64,000 bases of DNA from positions 248,001 to 312,000 of the forward strand of contig NZ_CP067087.1 in NCBI RefSeq assembly GCF_016745095.1, given 5' to 3'. This stretch comes from Croceicoccus sp. YJ47 (GTDB lineage Bacteria > Pseudomonadota > Alphaproteobacteria > Sphingomonadales > Sphingomonadaceae). The notes under the pieces are model-generated. The model saw only the letters and a program-made list of their open reading frames with translations, was not told the origin of the DNA and ran no database searches. The position numbers and the translations under genes are program-made. Positions 37,793 to 47,529 of the stretch are shown here, in pieces; the stretch's first letter is position 1, and the number at the start of each line of letters is the position of its first letter.

Positions 37793-39871
37793 ATGGACGA
37801 AGCGATGAACCCCAGCACCGAGACGGACCATGCGTTTTTCTCGCTCCATCGCCATGGTTTCATCCGCGCGGCGACGAGCACGCCCAAGGTTCGCACGGCG
37901 GACATCTCCTTCAACCGCGACGCGATTTTAAAGGAGGCGAGGCGGGCGCATGAGGCAGGAGTCGACCTGCTCATCTTTCCCGAACTGTGCCTCACGTCCT
38001 ATGCCATCGACGATCTGCATATGCAGGCGGCATTGCTCGACGCGGTGGAGGCGGCGCTATGCGACATTGCGGAGGCGAGCGCGGAGCTGTCGTCGGTGCT
38101 GATGGTGGGGGCGGCGCTTCGCCACGAGGGGCGAATATACAATTGTGCGATTCCCGTCGCGAAGGGGCGCATTCTGGGCGCGGTGCCTAAAAGCTTCCTG
38201 CCCAATTACCGCGAATTCTACGAAAAACGCTGGTTCGCGCATGGCCGCAATATCGTCGGGCAGCATATCACGATCTGCGAAACGCGCGTTCCGTTCGGCA
38301 CCGATCTGATCTTTGCCGCGACCGACATCCCATCCTTCAAGCTGTTCGCCGAAATCTGCGAGGATTTCTGGGCGGCCAGCCCACCATCCACGACCGGCGC
38401 CCTCGCCGGAGCGACGGTCATCGCCAATCTGTCGGCGAGCAACATCACCATCGGCAAGTCGGACGAGCGCCATCTTCTGTGCCGCGCGCAATCCGCCCGG
38501 ACGCAGACGGCGTATCTCTATTCCGCCGCAGGGCACGGGGAAAGCACGACCGATCTCGCCTGGGACGGGCAGGGCATCATCTACGAACTCGGCCATCTTC
38601 TGGCCGAGAGCGAGCGTTTCTCGCTCGATGCGGAATTGTGCATTGCCGACATCGATTGCGACCGCATCGTGCAGGACCGGCAGCGGTTGCAGACCTTCAA
38701 CGATGCCGCCGAACACGCCGGACTGCCGCAAACGCGGTTCCGCACGGTGGAATTCACGCTCGGCAACGGCATGCGGGACATCGGGCTGAACCGGCCGATC
38801 CGGCGCTTTCCCTTCGTCCCCAATCGGCAGGACAAGCTCGACGAGGATTGCTTCGAGGCGTTCAATATCCAGGTCGACGGGTTGATGCGCCGGTTCGAGG
38901 CGACGGGCGGCGAAACCATGGTAATCGGCATTTCGGGCGGGCTGGATTCCACCCATGCGCTGCTCGTCGCGGCGCGGGCGTGCGACCGGCTGAACCTGCC
39001 GCGCACCACCATCCGCGGCTATACCATGCCCGGTTTCGGGACGAGCGAGGGTACGAAATCGAACGCGTGGAAGCTGATGAAGGCGATCGGCATCACGGCG
39101 GAGGAGATCGACATCAAGCCCGCCGCGCGCCGCATGCTGGAGGATATCGGCCATCCCTTCGCCAACGGGGAGCCGGTCTATGACGTGACGTTCGAAAACG
39201 TGCAGGCAGGGCTTCGCACCGATTACCTGTTCCGGCTGGCGGGCCATCATTCGGGGTTCGTCGTCGGAACGGGCGATCTGTCCGAACTGGCGCTGGGCTG
39301 GTGCACCTATGGCGTGGGCGATCAGATGAGCCATTACGCGGTGAACGCCGGCGTGCCGAAGACGCTCATCCAATATCTCATCCGCTGGACCGCGCGCACC
39401 AATCAGCTCGACCACGAGGCGGATCAGGTGCTGGAGGATATTCTCGCCACGGAAATCTCCCCCGAACTCGTGCCGCAGGGCGAGGATGGCGAGATTCAGA
39501 GCACGCAGAGCAAGATCGGCCCGTACGAGCTCAACGATTTTTTCCTCCACCACATCATGCGTTATGGGCAGCGTCCGTCGAAGGTCGCCTTTCTCGCCTG
39601 GCATGCGTGGCGGGATGCGGAGCGCGGGCTATGGCCGGTGGAATTTCCCGACGCTCTGAAGAACCAATACGACCTTCCCACCATTCGCACATGGCTGGAA
39701 AAATTCTGCTGGCGCTTCTTTCAATCGACGCAGTTCAAGCGGTCCGCCATTCCCAACGGTCCGAAAGTATCGTCGGGCGGCGCGCTCAGCCCGCGGGGCG
39801 ACTGGCGCGCGCCGTCGGATTCGGTCGCCGATGTGTGGGTCCGCGAATTGCGGGACAACGTGCCCGAATGA
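37793..39871 (+). CDS. nadE: Glutamine-dependent NAD+ synthetase
   Basis: Amidates nicotinic acid adenine dinucleotide to NAD+ using glutamine; 692 residues in two domains. The N-terminal nitrilase-type glutaminase has the triad Glu in LIFPELCLTSY, Lys in AVPKSFLPNYREF and Cys in FAEICEDFW. The C-terminal synthetase has the PP-loop VIGISGGLDSTHAL and the GTGDLSELALGWCTYG segment. ATG at 37793 (MDEAMNPSTE) is used; ATG at 37805 is nearly as good, and the open frame further upstream overlaps the terminator. It converges on fumC with 11 bases between stops. Confidence 0.96.
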   Translation: MDEAMNPSTETDHAFFSLHRHGFIRAATSTPKVRTADISFNRDAILKEARRAHEAGVDLLIFPELCLTSYAIDDLHMQAALLDAVEAALCDIAEASAELSSVLMVGAALRHEGRIYNCAIPVAKGRILGAVPKSFLPNYREFYEKRWFAHGRNIVGQHITICETRVPFGTDLIFAATDIPSFKLFAEICEDFWAASPPSTTGALAGATVIANLSASNITIGKSDERHLLCRAQSARTQTAYLYSAAGHGESTTDLAWDGQGIIYELGHLLAESERFSLDAELCIADIDCDRIVQDRQRLQTFNDAAEHAGLPQTRFRTVEFTLGNGMRDIGLNRPIRRFPFVPNRQDKLDEDCFEAFNIQVDGLMRRFEATGGETMVIGISGGLDSTHALLVAARACDRLNLPRTTIRGYTMPGFGTSEGTKSNAWKLMKAIGITAEEIDIKPAARRMLEDIGHPFANGEPVYDVTFENVQAGLRTDYLFRLAGHHSGFVVGTGDLSELALGWCTYGVGDQMSHYAVNAGVPKTLIQYLIRWTARTNQLDHEADQVLEDILATEISPELVPQGEDGEIQSTQSKIGPYELNDFFLHHIMRYGQRPSKVAFLAWHAWRDAERGLWPVEFPDALKNQYDLPTIRTWLEKFCWRFFQSTQFKRSAIPNGPKVSSGGALSPRGDWRAPSDSVADVWVRELRDNVPE

Positions 39872-39882
39872 TCGGGTGAGGT

Positions 39883-41274
39883 TCAGCCCGGCTTCGTCAT
39901 GGCCTCGGGCTTCACGATACGGTCGTAATCCTCGCCGGTGACATGGCCGCTGTCGATCGCGGCTTCGCGCAGGGTAATGTTGCGCGCGTGCGCGTCCTTC
40001 GCGATGGCCGCGGCCTTGTCATAGCCGATCGTCGGCGCCAGCGCGGTGACCAGCATCAGCGAGTTTTCGACCCCCTTCGCGATATTGTCCTCCCGCGGTT
40101 CCAGCCCTGCAAGCAGGTTCGTGGTAAAGCTGTTCGCCGCGTCGGCCAGCAGCCGCACCGATTGCAGAAAATTATACGCCATCACCGGGCGATAGACATT
40201 CAGCTCGAACTGCCCCTGGCTCGCCGCGAAGCTGAGCGTGGCGTGATTGCCGAACACCTGCGCGCAGACCTGCGTCATCGCCTCGCACTGCGTCGGGTTG
40301 ACCTTTCCGGGCATGATCGAGCTGCCCGGCTCGTTCGCGGGAAGCGCCAGCTCGCCCAGCCCGGAGCGCGGCCCGGAGCCGAGATAGCGGATGTCGTTGG
40401 CGATCTTGAACAGGCTGGCCGCCAGCGTGTTCAGCGCCCCATGCGCAAAAAGCAGCGCATCATGCGCGGCGAGGCTTTCGAACTTGTTGGCTGCGGTGCG
40501 GAATGGGTGGCCGGTATCCTCCGCAATGGCGTCGGCCACGCCCTCTGCAAAGCCGTCCGGCGCGTTCAGCCCGGTGCCGACCGCCGTGCCCCCCTGCGCC
40601 AGATCGCAGAGCCCGCCTATCACGCTATCGACCCGTGCGATGCCGAGTTCGACCTGCCGCGCATAGCCTGAAAACTCCTGCCCCAGGGTGAGCGGGGTGG
40701 CATCCTGCGTATGGGTGCGGCCGATCTTCACGATGCCGTCCCAGTCGCGCGCCTTTTGGGCCAAATCCTCCTGCATCGCGTGCAGCGCGGGCAGCAGCCG
40801 TTCGGCGATTTCGGTGACGGCGGCGATATTGATGGCGGTGGGGAACGTATCGTTCGACGATTGCGACATGTTGACGTGATCGTTGGGATGCACCGGCGAT
40901 TTTTCGCCCGGTTTCCCGCCCAGCATCACATTCGCGCGGTTCGAGATGACCTCATTCGCATTCATGTTGCTTTGCGTGCCGGAGCCGGTTTGCCACACGA
41001 CGAGCGGAAATTCGGCATCGAGATCGCCCGACACGACCTCGTCCGCGGCGCGGATGATGGCGCCCGCCAGATCGGCATCCAGCAGGCCGAGATCACGATT
41101 GGTCCGCGCCGCCGCCCGCTTCACAATGCCCAGCGCGCGCGTCACGGGCCGCGGCATCACCTCCTCGCCAATGCGGAAATTTTCGCGGGAACGCTGCGTC
41201 TGCGCGCCCCAGAGCCGGTCTGCCGGAACGTCGATCGCGCCCATGGTGTCGGTTTCGCTGCGTGTCTCGGTCAT
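39883..41274 (-). CDS. fumC: Class II fumarate hydratase
   Basis: Iron-independent fumarase interconverting fumarate and malate; 463 residues. [21 protein letters not shown] and the superfamily signature [16 protein letters not shown] are complete, as is the [17 protein letters not shown] segment that binds substrate. ATG at 41274 ([15 protein letters not shown]) is the family start; a longer frame upstream is intergenic. No class I fumarase is seen here, but the window is too small to exclude one. Confidence 0.97.
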   Translation of the reverse strand: MTETRSETDTMGAIDVPADRLWGAQTQRSRENFRIGEEVMPRPVTRALGIVKRAAARTNRDLGLLDADLAGAIIRAADEVVSGDLDAEFPLVVWQTGSGTQSNMNANEVISNRANVMLGGKPGEKSPVHPNDHVNMSQSSNDTFPTAINIAAVTEIAERLLPALHAMQEDLAQKARDWDGIVKIGRTHTQDATPLTLGQEFSGYARQVELGIARVDSVIGGLCDLAQGGTAVGTGLNAPDGFAEGVADAIAEDTGHPFRTAANKFESLAAHDALLFAHGALNTLAASLFKIANDIRYLGSGPRSGLGELALPANEPGSSIMPGKVNPTQCEAMTQVCAQVFGNHATLSFAASQGQFELNVYRPVMAYNFLQSVRLLADAANSFTTNLLAGLEPREDNIAKGVENSLMLVTALAPTIGYDKAAAIAKDAHARNITLREAAIDSGHVTGEDYDRIVKPEAMTKPG

Positions 41275-41477
41275 GGCTGATGTGGCCCCTTTCATCGGAT
41301 GCTTTCGTTTTGGGCAACAAGCCGCCCCCGCCCGGTGTTCCCCGGTGGCCGCGGCGATACGCCGCCCGGCGCGATCATGCCGCACGCCCCGTCGCACCCC
41401 TGGGGCGCCCTGACCGACGGGCGGAACACGATGGCGGCGCGGCGGCTTCTATCGTTAACAGGTATCGGAGATTGCAC

Positions 41478-42134
41478 ATGAAATCGGACAACAGGGACCT
41501 TGGCGCGCTGGCCGGGGCGGGCATAGCGCTTGGCGCGGCGGCAGTGGGCGCATGGCTCTCCACACGAGAGAAGAAGCATCACCCCGACAGCGCGCCGGGG
41601 TGGACGCAGCGCCGCAATTTCGGCGATTACGAGGTCGTCGGCCGCACCGTCACCATCCGCAAGCCGCGCACGGAGCTGTTCGCGTTCTGGCGGGAGTTTC
41701 AGAACCTCCCCCAATTCATGGAAAACGTGGAGAAAATCACCCCCAAGGGAAGCGACGGGCGCGCCGTGTGGACCATAAAGGCGCCCGCCGGACAATCCGT
41801 CGACATCGAAACCGAGATCGCGCGCGAAGAGCAGGACACGCTCATCGCATGGCGCTCCGTCGAAGGGTCGGACATCGACACCGAAGGGCGCGTCACTTTC
41901 GAGGATGCACCGGGGGACCGCGGCACGCGCGTCTCGCTCATCATCGCGTACAAGGCGCCCGGCGGCAAGATCGGCCAGGCCATTGCCAAGCTGTTCATGC
42001 GAGAACCCGAGGTGCAGGCGCGCCACGATCTCAAACGTTTCAAGATGCTGATGGAAACAGGCGAAGTCAGCACCAGCGCGCGCCGCAAGGACCAGACCCG
42101 CGCCGCCCAATATCAGCAGGAGAATGCACGATGA
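41478..42134 (+). CDS. SRPBCC/cyclase-dehydrase family protein with N-terminal membrane helix
   Basis: 218 residues: a glycine/alanine-rich hydrophobic segment at about 8-28 (ALAGAGIALGAAAVGAW), then a START/SRPBCC ligand-binding fold (VVGRTVTIRKPRTELFAFWRE; NLPQFMENVEKI; DTLIAWRSVEGSDIDTEGRV). The family binds hydrophobic ligands; related proteins next to dehydrogenases appear in stress-related gene groups. It overlaps the next gene by ATGA (42131-42134), so translation of SRPBCC, alcohol dehydrogenase and short-chain dehydrogenase is coupled. The ligand is unknown. Confidence 0.87.
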   Translation: MKSDNRDLGALAGAGIALGAAAVGAWLSTREKKHHPDSAPGWTQRRNFGDYEVVGRTVTIRKPRTELFAFWREFQNLPQFMENVEKITPKGSDGRAVWTIKAPAGQSVDIETEIAREEQDTLIAWRSVEGSDIDTEGRVTFEDAPGDRGTRVSLIIAYKAPGGKIGQAIAKLFMREPEVQARHDLKRFKMLMETGEVSTSARRKDQTRAAQYQQENAR

Positions 42135-43312
42135 AGGCTCTCACCTGGCATGGAAAGCACGACGTGCGCGTCGATACGGTCGACGATCCCGAAATCGTGA
42201 ACAGCCGCGACGCCATCATCAAGGTCACCAGCACCGCGATCTGCGGCTCCGACCTGCACCTTTACGACGGGGTCATCCCGATGGTGCAGTCGGGCGACAT
42301 ACTCGGCCATGAATTCATGGGCGAGGTCGTGGAAACCGGCGCCGACAGCACGTTGAAAAAAGGGCAACGCGTCGTCGTTCCCTTCACCATTTCGTGCGGC
42401 GGCTGTTTCCACTGCAACATTCAGCAATACAGCTGCTGTGAAAATTCCAACCCGGCGGAGAAACAGGACGCATCGGCAACGCTTTACGGGCATCCGATGG
42501 CGGGGCTGTTCGGCTATTCCCACCTCACCGGCGGGTATTCGGGCGGGCAGGCGGAATATGTCCGCGTGCCCTACTCCGATTTCGGGCCGATCGTCGTTCC
42601 CGACCATCTCGACGATGACAAGGTGCTCTTCCTCTCCGACATTCTGCCGACCGGCTGGATGGGGGCGGAAAATGCGGAGATCAATCCCGACGATACGGTC
42701 GCGGTGTGGGGTTGCGGCCCGGTCGGGCTGTTCGCCATTCAATCGGCCATCGTGATGGGCGCATCGAAGGTGATTGCCATCGACCATTATCCCCACCGGC
42801 TAGCGCTTGCGAAAAAGCTGGGCGCCGACACGATCAATTTTCGCGAAACCGACGTGCGCGAAGCCTTGATGGAAATGTCGGGCGGGATCGGCGTGGACGC
42901 GGTGATCGACGCCGTCGGCATGGAGGCGCACGGCTTTGCCTATGACAACATGATGGACATGGTGAAGCAGACCGTGGGCATCGGTGCCGACCGGGCCAGC
43001 GCGTTGAAACAGGCGATTTTGGCGGTGCGTCCGGGCGGGCGCGTGTCGATCCCCGGCGTCTATGGCGGGATGACCGACAAATGGCCGCTGGGCGCGATGA
43101 TGGAAAAGGGGCTGCAACTGCGCGGCGGGCAGACGCACGTGCAACGCTATACGAAGGATCTCCTCGCCAAGATCGAGGATGGCACGCTCGACACCACCTT
43201 CCTCATCAGCCACCGGCTTCCCCTTTCCCAGGCGGCGGACGGCTACAGGAATTTTCACGACAATCAGAACGAATGGACGAAAGTCGTCCTCAAACCCGGA
43301 ATGGAGGCCTGA
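42131..43312 (+). CDS. Zinc-dependent alcohol dehydrogenase
   Basis: A 393-residue MDR-family dehydrogenase close to the glutathione-independent formaldehyde/threonine dehydrogenase type. Catalytic zinc site: CGSDLHLYDG and GHEFMGEV; structural-zinc cysteines in SCGGCFHCNIQQYSCCE; NAD fold VAVWGCGPVGLFAIQSAIVMG. It starts inside the preceding gene (ATGA) and is followed two bases later by the SDR gene. Aldehyde or long-chain alcohol oxidation is likely; the exact substrate is not readable. Confidence 0.92.
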   Translation: MKALTWHGKHDVRVDTVDDPEIVNSRDAIIKVTSTAICGSDLHLYDGVIPMVQSGDILGHEFMGEVVETGADSTLKKGQRVVVPFTISCGGCFHCNIQQYSCCENSNPAEKQDASATLYGHPMAGLFGYSHLTGGYSGGQAEYVRVPYSDFGPIVVPDHLDDDKVLFLSDILPTGWMGAENAEINPDDTVAVWGCGPVGLFAIQSAIVMGASKVIAIDHYPHRLALAKKLGADTINFRETDVREALMEMSGGIGVDAVIDAVGMEAHGFAYDNMMDMVKQTVGIGADRASALKQAILAVRPGGRVSIPGVYGGMTDKWPLGAMMEKGLQLRGGQTHVQRYTKDLLAKIEDGTLDTTFLISHRLPLSQAADGYRNFHDNQNEWTKVVLKPGMEA

Positions 43313-43314
43313 TC

Positions 43315-44118
43315 ATGGCGAAGGACATCGACAAATTGCACGGGCTGGTGGTGATCACCGGCGCGTCGAGCGGGATCGGGCAGGAACTGGCGAAGCTTGC
43401 GGCGAAGGACGGCTGCGACCTGATCCTCGCCGCGGACCGCGACATGGGCGAAACCGAGGCCATCGTGAAACAGCATGGCGCCGCGTCGATCGCGACCGTC
43501 ATGGGCGACCTTGCCACGCGGGACGGGATCATGGCGCTGATGACCGAAATCGGCGACCGGCCGGTGGATTTCCTGCTCGCCAATGCAGGGCACGGCCTGG
43601 GGCACGCCTTCCTCGATCAGGAGTGGAAGGACATCGCGCATGTCATCCACACCAATATCACCGGCACGACCGCGCTGATCTATTACATCGGGAAGCGGAT
43701 GCGCGAACGCGATGCGGGCCGGATCCTCGTCACCGGGTCCATCGCGGGCCATTTGCCCGGCGCGTATCAACTCGTCTATAATTCGACGAAGGCCTATATC
43801 GACGATTTCTGTTTCGGCCTTCGCAACGAATTGAAGGACACCAATGTCACGATTAGCTGCCTGATGCCCGGCGTGACCGATACGCAATTCTTCGACCGCG
43901 CGAACATGGAAGATACAGGCGCCGGACAGTCCGACAGCAAGGCCGACCCCGCCAAGGTGGCGAAGGATGGGTACGAGGCCCTGCTCGAAGGGGACGCGCA
44001 TGTGGTGTCGGGCTTCATGAACAAGGTTCAGGACATGTTCGCCAATGTTATTCCCGATACGATGCTGGCCGAAATGCACCGCAAGATGGCCAAGCCCAAA
44101 AAGGAACACGCCGATTGA
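43315..44118 (+). CDS. Short-chain dehydrogenase/reductase
   Basis: A 267-residue classical SDR. Cofactor motif TGASSGIG at about 16-23, the NAG of LLANAGHG, catalytic Ser in VTGSIAGHLPG and the Tyr-x-x-x-Lys YNSTK are intact, and there is a C-terminal segment with a hydrophobic tail and basic end KPKKEHAD. It is third in the SRPBCC-ADH-SDR run and precedes the MpaB-type gene by 27 bases. Substrate unknown. Confidence 0.93.
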   Translation: MAKDIDKLHGLVVITGASSGIGQELAKLAAKDGCDLILAADRDMGETEAIVKQHGAASIATVMGDLATRDGIMALMTEIGDRPVDFLLANAGHGLGHAFLDQEWKDIAHVIHTNITGTTALIYYIGKRMRERDAGRILVTGSIAGHLPGAYQLVYNSTKAYIDDFCFGLRNELKDTNVTISCLMPGVTDTQFFDRANMEDTGAGQSDSKADPAKVAKDGYEALLEGDAHVVSGFMNKVQDMFANVIPDTMLAEMHRKMAKPKKEHAD

Positions 44119-44145
44119 CGACCCCCCCGCCATGATCGCACCCCG

Positions 44146-45012
44146 ATGGTGAGAGCGCGCCGCAAAGCCGCGCCCGCCGCACCCACTGCGGTCGTCAAAT
44201 CCATGCTCCGCGCGCAGGTTCGCGCCGTGTTCAACGACGCGAGCCGCGGGGAAACGCCGGTCATCCGGTCCGACACGGCGATATTCCCGCCCGGTTCGGT
44301 CATTCGCGCGGTCCATGCCGATGTCGTGTCGATGATGGTCGGCGGCATGGCCGCTTTGTTGTTACAGATGCTGCACCCCGCGGCGCTTCGCGGCGTGCTC
44401 GACCATTCGGATTTTCGCGCCGACATGCTCGGTCGGCTGCGGCGGACGGCGCGTTTCATCGCCATCACCACCTATGCGGATCGCACCGAGGCGGAGGCCG
44501 CGATCGACCGGGTTCGCCGCATCCATCTGCGCGTGACCGGAACGCTGGCGGACGGGACGGGCTATCGCGCGTCCGATCCGCGCCTGCTCGCCTGGGTCCA
44601 TGTGTGCGAGGCGCTGTGCTTTCTCGATGCGTATATCCGCTATGTCGATCCGCGGATGAGCGCCAAGGATCAGGATATCTATTTCGCGCAGGCGGCCCAT
44701 GTCGCCCGCGCGCTGGGCGCCGATCCGGTGCCGGACACGCGCGCCGCGGCAGAGGCGTTGCTGGCCTCGTTTCGCGGCGAGCTTGCCGTGCTGCCCGAAA
44801 CGCGGGAGGTCGCCGATCTCGTGCTCACGCCGGCGGCTGGCAATCCCGCCTCGGCGGCGCCGCATCGCATGCTTGGCCAAGCGGCGCTCGACCTGTTGCC
44901 GCGATGGGCGCCCGCCATGCTGAACCTGCGACCGGGGCGGCTCATGGCGCTCCCGAACAGGGTCGCGACCTATGCGATGGGCGCGGCGCTCAGGTGGAGC
45001 TTTCGCGAATGA
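44146..45012 (+). CDS. MpaB/latex-clearing-type oxygenase (DUF2236)
   Basis: A 288-residue member of the DUF2236 haem-dependent oxygenase family, which includes latex-clearing protein and fungal MpaB. The recognisable block is VVSMMVGGMAALLLQMLHPAA followed by DFRADMLGRLRRTARFIAITTYADR and VTGTLADGTGYRASDPRLLAW (the Arg and His region). Substrates of bacterial members are mostly unknown; cleavage of isoprenoid or fatty double bonds is one possibility. Position after an SRPBCC protein and two dehydrogenases suggests one oxidative pathway. Ends in TGA. Confidence 0.88.
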   Translation: MVRARRKAAPAAPTAVVKSMLRAQVRAVFNDASRGETPVIRSDTAIFPPGSVIRAVHADVVSMMVGGMAALLLQMLHPAALRGVLDHSDFRADMLGRLRRTARFIAITTYADRTEAEAAIDRVRRIHLRVTGTLADGTGYRASDPRLLAWVHVCEALCFLDAYIRYVDPRMSAKDQDIYFAQAAHVARALGADPVPDTRAAAEALLASFRGELAVLPETREVADLVLTPAAGNPASAAPHRMLGQAALDLLPRWAPAMLNLRPGRLMALPNRVATYAMGAALRWSFRE

Positions 45013-45094
45013 TCGCGTAAGCGGGGCAGATAGGCTGGGGATAGCGGCGCGCGATGGCTTTGGCTGGGACGCGCGGCCCGCTATTGCCCGGCAG

Positions 45095-46543
45095 GTGAGC
45101 AATTCGATCATCATCGGCAGCGACAATCGCGACACGAAGGTTCCCATCGATATCGAGGAATTGCTCGCCACGCGCCTGCTGGTGCAGGGCAATTCGGGTT
45201 CGGGCAAATCGCATCTCCTGCGCCGCCTGCTGGAGGAAAGCGCCGGGCTGGTGCAGCAGGTCGTGATCGATCCGGAGGGCGATTTCGTCACGCTGGCCGA
45301 ACCGTTCGGTCATGTGGTGATCGACGGCGCGGATTACGGCGATACCGAAATCGTGCAGCTTGCCGCCCGCATCCGGCAACATCGCGCGTCGGTCGTGCTC
45401 GCGCTCGACGGGCTGGAGGTCGAGGCGCAGATGCGCTGCGCCGCGATGTTCCTCAATGCCCTGTTCGATGCCCCGCGGGAGGAATGGTACCCCGCGCTCG
45501 TCGTCGTGGACGAGGCGCAGATGTTCGCCCCGGCACAGGGCGGCGACGTGAGCGACGAGGCCCGCCGCCTCTCGCTTTCGGCGATGACGAACCTGATGTG
45601 CCGGGGGCGCAAGCGCGGTCTTGCCGGGGTCATCGCGACGCAGCGGCTGGCGAAACTTGCCAAGAATGTCGCGGCCTAGGCGTCCAATTTCCTGATGGGG
45701 CGGACATTCCTCGATATCGACATGGTGCGCGCCGCCGACCTGCTCGGCATGGAACGGCGGCAGGCGGAGCAGATCCGCGACCTCGACCGCGGGATGTTCC
45801 TCGGGCTGGGTCCTGCGATCTCCCGCCGCCCCGTATCGGTCCGCATCGGGAGCGTGCGCACCGGCACGCGCGGCGCGGCGCCGGGCCTGATGCCGCTCCC
45901 CACCGCTTCGGCAGAAGAAATGGAGGCATTGCTCCACGCCGCGCCGGAAATGCCCGAACCGCCGCCACCCGCCCCGCCACGGCCCAGCCCGAGCGAGCAG
46001 GCCGACGCGCTGATCGAACGCATCGCGATACAGGACTCTGCGCCGGACCCGACCGAAGATCAGGCCGACGATGCGCCCGACATCGCCCCGATCATCGCCG
46101 AAGTGCTGGGCGAAATGGCGGCCGAGCCCGATAGCGCGTTTCAGACATCCGCCGCCCTGTTCCAGGATTTCACCCTGCGATGCCGGGCGCGCCGGGCGCC
46201 GCTTCACGGGCTCGACATGACGCAGTTCAATCGCCGCTTCGCCATGGCGCAGGCGGGCATCGACGTGGACAACGACGATCACGCCGCGCTCGTCGCGCTC
46301 TCGCGCAGCGTGCCCGACGACATGCTGGCCCCGTTCCTCGCCATCGCGCGCGCGGCGCAGGACGAGGCGCCCTGCCCCGACGACGACACGCTCGCCCGCA
46401 TCTACGGCACGAGCAGCGCGGGCCGCATCCGCCGCCTCCTCGACAATTTCGAGCGTATGGAGCTGCTCGTCATCCGCACCGATTTTTCGGGCCGCCGCAC
46501 CATCACTGTGCCAAAGCTCGGCCTGACGACGGCGGCGGTCTGA
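45095..46543 (+). pseudogene. HerA-like ATPase (helicase HerA-type), interrupted by in-frame TAG
   Basis: Read through, 482 residues of the HerA/FtsK-type ATPase family: Walker A VQGNSGSGKSHLLR, Walker B ALVVVDEAQMFAP and the arginine-finger block RGRKRGLAGVIATQRLAKLA. The TAG at 45677-45679 is codon 195, reading LAKNVAA-stop-ASNFLMGRTFLDIDM, directly in the most conserved part; relatives as I recall them have Glu here (one base from TAG). The C-terminal half is helical with a proline-rich linker (PPPPAPPRPS) and a winged-helix-like end (FERMELLVIRTDF). Best start is GTG at 45095. A stand-alone bacterial homologue without NurA nearby. Confidence 0.87.
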
Positions 46544-46566
46544 CGGATCATGGGCAGGACCCGTCG

Positions 46567-47505
46567 ATGACCTATGCCGTGCTTGCGATCGTGCTGGGCC
46601 TCGTCCTGCTGATCGGCGGGGGCGAATTGCTCGTCTCCCACGCGGTGAAGCTTGCGGCAAAGGCGCGGGTCGCGCCGCTGTTCATCGGGCTGGTCCTGGT
46701 GGGGTTCGGGACCTCCGCCCCCGAACTCGTCGCGAGCATCGAGGCGGTCCGGGCGGGCGCGCCGGCCATCGCATGGGGCAATATCGTCGGCTCCAATATC
46801 GCGAACACGCTGCTGGTGCTCGGCGGGGCATCGCTTGTCGCGCCGATCCGCGTGGCGGCGGCAGGACGCATGCGCGATCCGGTGGTGGGGCTTTTCGCCG
46901 CGCTCCTGCTGTGCGGCGTGGCGGTGGCGGGCCTTTCCGGCCTGGCGCTCGGCCTCGCGTTGGTCGCGCTTCTGCTTGTCTATATCGCCTATTGCTTCAA
47001 GGCGGAGCGCACGCCGCCGCCGCACGATAGCGCGGTGCCCGATATGGTACCACAGGGCTGGTTCCGCCCACTTGCCGGGGCGGCGGCCGGGCTTGCGCTG
47101 CTGATCTTCGGGGGCAGGATACTGGTCGATGGGGCGACCGATCTGGCGCGGCTCGCGGGGATGAGCGAGACGCTGATCGGGCTGACCATCGTGGCCGTCG
47201 GCACCTCGCTCCCCGAACTCGTCGCGAGCCTTGCCGCCGCGCGAAAAGGCGAATCCGAGGTCGCGCTGGGCAGCGTGACCGGCTCCAATCTCTACAACAT
47301 ATTGTTCATCGGCGGCACGACCATGGCGCTTTCGGGCGAACCCGTGCCGGTCGAGCTCTGGCCCTTCGACCTGGTGGTGATGGCGGCGTCGGCGGCGGTG
47401 CTGACGATGCTCGTTTACTGGAAAAAGGGCCTGCCGCGCTGGTGTGCGGCGATGTTTCTTCTCGCCTATGCGGGTTTTCTGGCGATGCTGGCGGCGGGGG
47501 GATGA
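46567..47505 (+). CDS. Calcium/sodium antiporter (CaCA family, YrbG-like)
   Basis: A 312-residue inner-membrane cation exchanger with two inverted alpha-repeats: GFGTSAPELVASI with GNIVGSNIANTLLVLG, and VGTSLPELVASLAA with GSVTGSNLYNILFIGG. Acidic residues in both repeats form the ion site. Likely exports Ca2+ or Na+ in exchange. It starts 23 bases after the HerA-like gene and converges on cbiB. ATG at 46567 (MTYAVLAIVL) is the natural start. Confidence 0.94.
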   Translation: MTYAVLAIVLGLVLLIGGGELLVSHAVKLAAKARVAPLFIGLVLVGFGTSAPELVASIEAVRAGAPAIAWGNIVGSNIANTLLVLGGASLVAPIRVAAAGRMRDPVVGLFAALLLCGVAVAGLSGLALGLALVALLLVYIAYCFKAERTPPPHDSAVPDMVPQGWFRPLAGAAAGLALLIFGGRILVDGATDLARLAGMSETLIGLTIVAVGTSLPELVASLAAARKGESEVALGSVTGSNLYNILFIGGTTMALSGEPVPVELWPFDLVVMAASAAVLTMLVYWKKGLPRWCAAMFLLAYAGFLAMLAAGG

Positions 47506-47529
47506 TCGCGCGGGCGGCGCGGGCTTTGC

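Noticed and set aside
41410-41477. EcfG-type promoter before the SRPBCC gene (GGAAC ... CGTT)
   Set aside because: The two elements are 25 bases apart, too far for the consensus spacing of 16-17.
45095-46543. HerA-NurA or HerA-DUF4297-type defence system
   Set aside because: No nuclease or defence gene lies next to the HerA-like gene; neighbours are an oxygenase and a cation exchanger.
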